From: Armigeres subalbatus
Lineage: Eukaryota; Arthropoda; Insecta; Diptera; Culicidae
Direction of reading: 5' to 3'
Length of the DNA stretch: 64,000 bases
NCBI RefSeq assembly: GCF_024139115.2
Contig: NC_085139.1
Span: 138,315,121 to 138,379,120 of the forward strand
Under the pieces are notes generated by a model. The model was given only the letters and a program-made list of their open reading frames with translations, had not been told where the DNA came from and did not search any database. Every line of letters begins with the position of its first letter. Within the stretch, counting starts at the first letter, position 1. The position numbers and the translations under genes are program-made. Shown piece after piece: positions 60,717 through 64,000 of this stretch.

Positions 60717-62109
60717 GTAAGCAGTTTTGTTATTCATTTGGCGCTTTTTTGTTTCTCTCATAAATGTTCAATTGGGCGAATGTACTTAACTTGCGAGTGA
60801 GCACAGCAAAAAAAAGTATTGGAAATTCAACCACACGTAAAAAATCCGGCAATGTGTACAAATATAAACTTTATATTCAATCAAATGAGAATTAATTAAG
60901 CAATCTGCCATAAACATTTTTAAGTTAAAAATAACAGCAACGTGAATAACATTTCAATTCGCGTTTATTTGTTCAAATACCACAAGATAAATTTAAAGTT
61001 ACAAAATAATTTTAACTGTGTGTATACTGAAAGTTCAACTTTTCTGCATTGTCATCATCCGAGGCGAGGTATTTTTGGCATATTATCATATGTTACAGAA
61101 AATAGGAAAGACACTGGAACGTTAGTTACCATGTGGTAAATTTACATCAAATTTCATTTTGACCGAATGCGGTAATCCGGACCATCGAAATCTCGAGGCA
61201 AAGAGCAACAAGCCATTGTTAACGAATTAATAATAATATGTTTAGATCCGGTTGTGTAGCTTAAATTGTTGTCTTCAATCATTAACCATTGAACAATAAT
61301 TATGGTTTCGAAATTATATTTTGTGAAAAGAAATTTATCACATGTAGTAATCAATGTTTTTGCGTTTCAACCATTTGACGGATTTAGAAAGTAAAACTCG
61401 TAGGTTGATTAGCGCTTTCAAACGCTTTGGTAATCAATAAAAATTCCAATTTGCATTTTGAGGAAATGAACCTTAAACAATTTAACATCTTATAGGAGCA
61501 CTATTTGAAGAAAATGATACTGTTGAGGAGCACTTTTTCCCATTGGCGTAACTAATGAAAAATTCTAGGGGGGGGCTAACTTTTTTTTTAAACTTTTCTA
61601 TTTTAACACTCAACACAGAAAATTTACCATTTTCGCTCGATTCAACTGATGTATGTATATTATTCGCAAGTTGGTCTACCAGATATCAATGGACGGCTTA
61701 AATATTTCAAAAGATGTTCATCGACGCTCATCCCTGTTACAAAAATCTAGAAATCTCTCAGGATTCCCAAAATCCTCGATAGGTTCAGAACACCATAGGT
61801 GTTGCGCTCGCCGTAAATAGCATGTGAAGCACGATCCTGATTTTTAAAGGATTTTTTTATTTGATTCGATAAATTAGTTAGTTAAAATCTTTTCGCCAGC
61901 TTTCAATTCAGTGGGCTGACACTTCCTACGAGCTTTCAAACGGGTATCTGACCACAACAAACTAACCTTTCTCTTTCTTCTAGGATGATTTAAAAAAATC
62001 AGTTTTACATCCCAATACAACTTATTGGTCGTTAATTTTCAATTCAGTTTGAAAAATTTCAACAAATTAACTTCCTAGAAGCATTTGTTAACACATAGGA
62101 ACATTTTGA
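60717..62109. other. Gene-free AT-rich stretch
   Basis: No gene is recognised. TTGGCGTAACTAATG near 61545-61560, followed by a G-run, resembles a hAT-like terminus, but no partner end was found. Confidence 0.45.
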
Positions 62110-62270
62110 TAAGAAAATTATTTTGAGCTTTTTAGTGGAATGTTTTCACCTGTCATAAGACGAGTTTATACCATCCCATTGAATTCCACCACTTAATTGT
62201 ATCTTGACAGATACGTATTTCGACCTCAACAGTAAGGCCGTCTTCAGTGTCTCGTACTTGACTCGACTTC
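62110..62270. mobile_element. Second copy of the hammerhead-bearing repeat
   Basis: Matches the left arm of the repeat at 2968-3229 from AAGAAAATTATTTTGAGCTT to CTCGTACTTGACTCGACTTC, with a few substitutions. It is a single unit, not an inverted dimer, so it gives the basic structure of the family. No target duplication is obvious. Confidence 0.8.
62199..62257 (-). ncRNA. Hammerhead ribozyme-like motif, type I (copy 2)
   Basis: Core and stems II and III are the same as in the copy at 3056-3110: CTGAAGA (62247-62241), GGCC and GGTC, GAAA, palindrome ATACGTAT, cleavage after C62210. Stem I here is GTACGAGACA (62257-62248) against TGTCAAGATAC (62209-62199). GACA pairs with TGTC, then there is an internal loop, then GTAC pairs with G(A)TAC around one bulged A. 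Differences from copy 1 keep stem I paired close to the core. Confidence 0.65.
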
Positions 62271-62704
62271 CCTGTCAGCCTGAAATACAAGTCGATTTCC
62301 ATCAGACTGATAGATGTCCGGATAAACTTGACAAATATTTGTCAATATGACAAAGTGGACTGCGGGCTTTCTGGGATGTATTCATTATGCTTGCAAGAAG
62401 GCTTGATAGTCCTTCTTGTCTGCAACATAATACAGTAATATCCTGTTTTTATCACCCCCTTCGCGAATTTCGGGGTGATAAAATAGGGAATGTGGTGCAT
62501 AGGTGTAGCTTAAGTCCCTGTCTAGGTGGTGGGGGGAAGTGGCCCTAGTTGGTGAGGAATAATATTCTAAGGAGATATAGAACACTGCAAATTAAACTGA
62601 TTTATAGTAACGGTGTGATTTGGTTAATACGTGTCTAATTTTCGCATTCATTGAACTAATTTTAAAAGAATGCGTGGTGCAGACTTTTTTATTCTTTATA
62701 ATAG
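62271..62704. other. Gene-free stretch
   Basis: Contains a small inverted motif, TTTTTATCACCCC facing GGGGTGATAAAA, at 62447-62482. No gene is supported. Confidence 0.45.
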
Positions 62705-62822
62705 AGGTAGAGGTGTGCGCCGCCGCGCCACGCCGTCGCGCCGACAGTTTTTGGCACGCCGCCGCCGCCGACATTTTCGCATCAGCGCGCCGCCGCTTAC
62801 AATTTGTCACGCCGGTGGTTTA
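62705..62822. repeat. CG-rich GCCGCC block in AT-rich surroundings
   Basis: About 118 bp dominated by GCGCCGCCGC-type sequence with ACGCCG and CGCGCCG variants, bounded sharply by AT-rich DNA. The frames through it are low-complexity. It is probably a transposon-derived GCC repeat. Confidence 0.6.
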
Positions 62823-63249
62823 TAATGTTCCACGCTGATTAGCCACGTAGATTTTCCTGATTGATCACTAGAACATCACGTTAAACCTCCAGAGATTTTT
62901 TCATGGAAATACCAATGATTTCTTTTAAAATTTTAGTCCATTTCCTGTTGAAATATCAAAAATCTCTCCGTGAAAACTAAGTAAAACTTCGAGTGTAAAT
63001 TTCGAAGGATTACGTTTCGAAATCCAAAAATAAAACTCGTTGAAATGGGGTTTTTAACGGAAAATAATCGTTTGGCAGAAATCAATTTTGCTTTTCAATA
63101 TCCCAACAAGCATTGGAAGTGAATAAAGCGCTTATATGGCCAATAATAGTTTTCTAGGGCTTATATAACTAAAATTTACCTAATATGTCGTTTGACCAAT
63201 CAAACCATTTGGCTGAGCCCCATCTAGTCTAAAGCTATTTTACCTAAAA
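62823..63249. other. Gene-free AT-rich stretch leading into the terminal repeat
   Basis: No gene is seen. Repeat motifs of the next feature begin sparsely from about 63180 (GTTTGACCAATCAAACCATT). Confidence 0.45.
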
Positions 63250-64000
63250 TGTAATTTGGTAGAATAGTTCGATTGACAGAAAAAAAAACAGTTGGCCGAA
63301 TAGCTCGAACGGCCGAAATGATCGTTTGACAGAAATAGTCATTTGGCCATAATGACCGTTCGGCCGGAAGTGCCGGTCGGCTGAATTAGTCATTTTGGCA
63401 AAAAATCCGTTCTATAGAAAATTCATTTTCGGCCCAATTGTTTTTTTTCTGCCCAAAGAGCTAGCATACTAGTCGGTCATACGACTTTTTCGGTCAAACG
63501 ACCAATTCGACCAAATGGCATTTTTAGTCAAATGAAGTGTAAGAACAAACTACTTTTTCGGTCAAACTACCTGTAAAGACGAATGTGCCTCTCGGTTGTT
63601 TGTCGCTTTCGGCCAAATCTCATTTTCGGTCAAACCATTTTCGGCCATTTTTGCAAACGTTCAATTCGGCCTAATGGAATTTGGCTGGATGACTTTCGGC
63701 TAACGTGTTGTTCGGCCAAGTGGCATTCGAATAAATGGCTTTTCGCCGAATGATTTTCGGCCAAATGACGGGTAGAGCTGTTTGTCCCAAAGTCACAAGG
63801 CCGAAAGGTGTTTGGCTGTATGTCATTTGATCGAACAAACAATTAGATCGAAACTCATCTGGTCGAAAATTACATTTAGTTGAAATGGACATAATGGTCA
63901 TTTAGCCAAAAAAGTCGATCAGCCGAAAAGTTTATTTGGCCGAAATAGCCGTTTGGCAGAAACGCCATTTGGCCGAAAACATTATTTGGTCAACTGGTTG
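63250..64000. repeat. Degenerate GGCCGAAATGxxCGTTTGGC minisatellite, cut by window edge
   Basis: Units of roughly 18-24 bp such as TTTGGCCGAAA, TCGGCCAAATG and GGTCGAAA recur to the last base in both orientations. The palindromic GGCC centre lets neighbouring units pair. It probably belongs to a MITE that continues past the window. The frames in it are repeat by-products. Confidence 0.8.

Noticed and set aside
1..64000. CRISPR arrays, bacterial-type operons, or endogenous non-retroviral virus sequences
   Set aside because: None seen. Tandem repeats lack unique spacers, and no frame resembled flavivirus, rhabdovirus or other RNA-virus proteins. All virus-like coding is LTR retrotransposon.

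Overview
The window looks like nuclear DNA of an Aedes-type mosquito. The evidence is a complete SINE of the Feilai kind with a (GAA)n tail and perfect target-site duplications, an ITmD37E (DD37E) transposase, PHD-finger BEL/Pao elements, and R1, Jockey, I and L1-like LINEs of mosquito type, all in AT-rich, intron-rich sequence. There is no operon, CRISPR array or other bacterial feature.

Only one host protein-coding gene is clear: the 3' part of a TESK-family kinase gene (orthologue of Drosophila center divider, cdi) on the + strand. It has six exons, 21871-22069, 22183-22268, 22343-22472, 22540-22665, 22918-23871 and 42854-44350, and all splice phases agree. They encode 996 residues: the kinase C-lobe (HRD, DFG, SPE motifs) followed by a long low-complexity tail. 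The exons for the kinase N-lobe were not found and probably lie upstream of the window. A second host signal is a possible 5'-UTR exon ending in a strong splice donor at 60716.

Layout. 1-13 kb: a TA-flanked MITE, a Feilai SINE, an inverted hammerhead-bearing repeat, an ORF1-only LINE, two head-to-head ITmD37E remnants and a decayed BEL/Pao element. 13-21.4 kb: a small Penelope-like repeat with a hammerhead motif, a hAT element filled with a GAGGC minisatellite, an internally deleted R1-type LINE, and a Jockey-type LINE interrupted by a 943-bp insertion. 21.9-44.35 kb: the kinase gene. Its 19-kb last intron holds a fold-back MITE, a 3.9-kb hAT element carrying two mTA MITEs in opposite orientation, and an L1-like LINE (about 30.8-41.3 kb). 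That LINE was split by a hAT element, which was in turn split by a young BEL/Pao element with two identical 228-bp LTRs. 44.5-52 kb: a copia fragment, SINE pieces and gene-free AT-rich DNA. 52.4-58.8 kb: nested inverted-repeat elements with a 155-bp satellite and a 1.2-kb GA tract, an RTE-like LINE tail and a 1.9-kb array of 11-bp repeats. 58.8-64 kb: mostly gene-free, with a second hammerhead-bearing repeat copy and a GGCCGAA-rich repeat at the right edge.

Most interesting points: (1) three hammerhead-ribozyme-like motifs in two repeat families; (2) a recently inserted BEL/Pao element that keeps Gag and protease but has lost, in frame, most of reverse transcriptase and RNase H, plus one integrase catalytic Asp; (3) two unrelated LINE remnants reduced to ORF1 plus a 3' end; (4) a dateable stack of nested insertions inside one intron.
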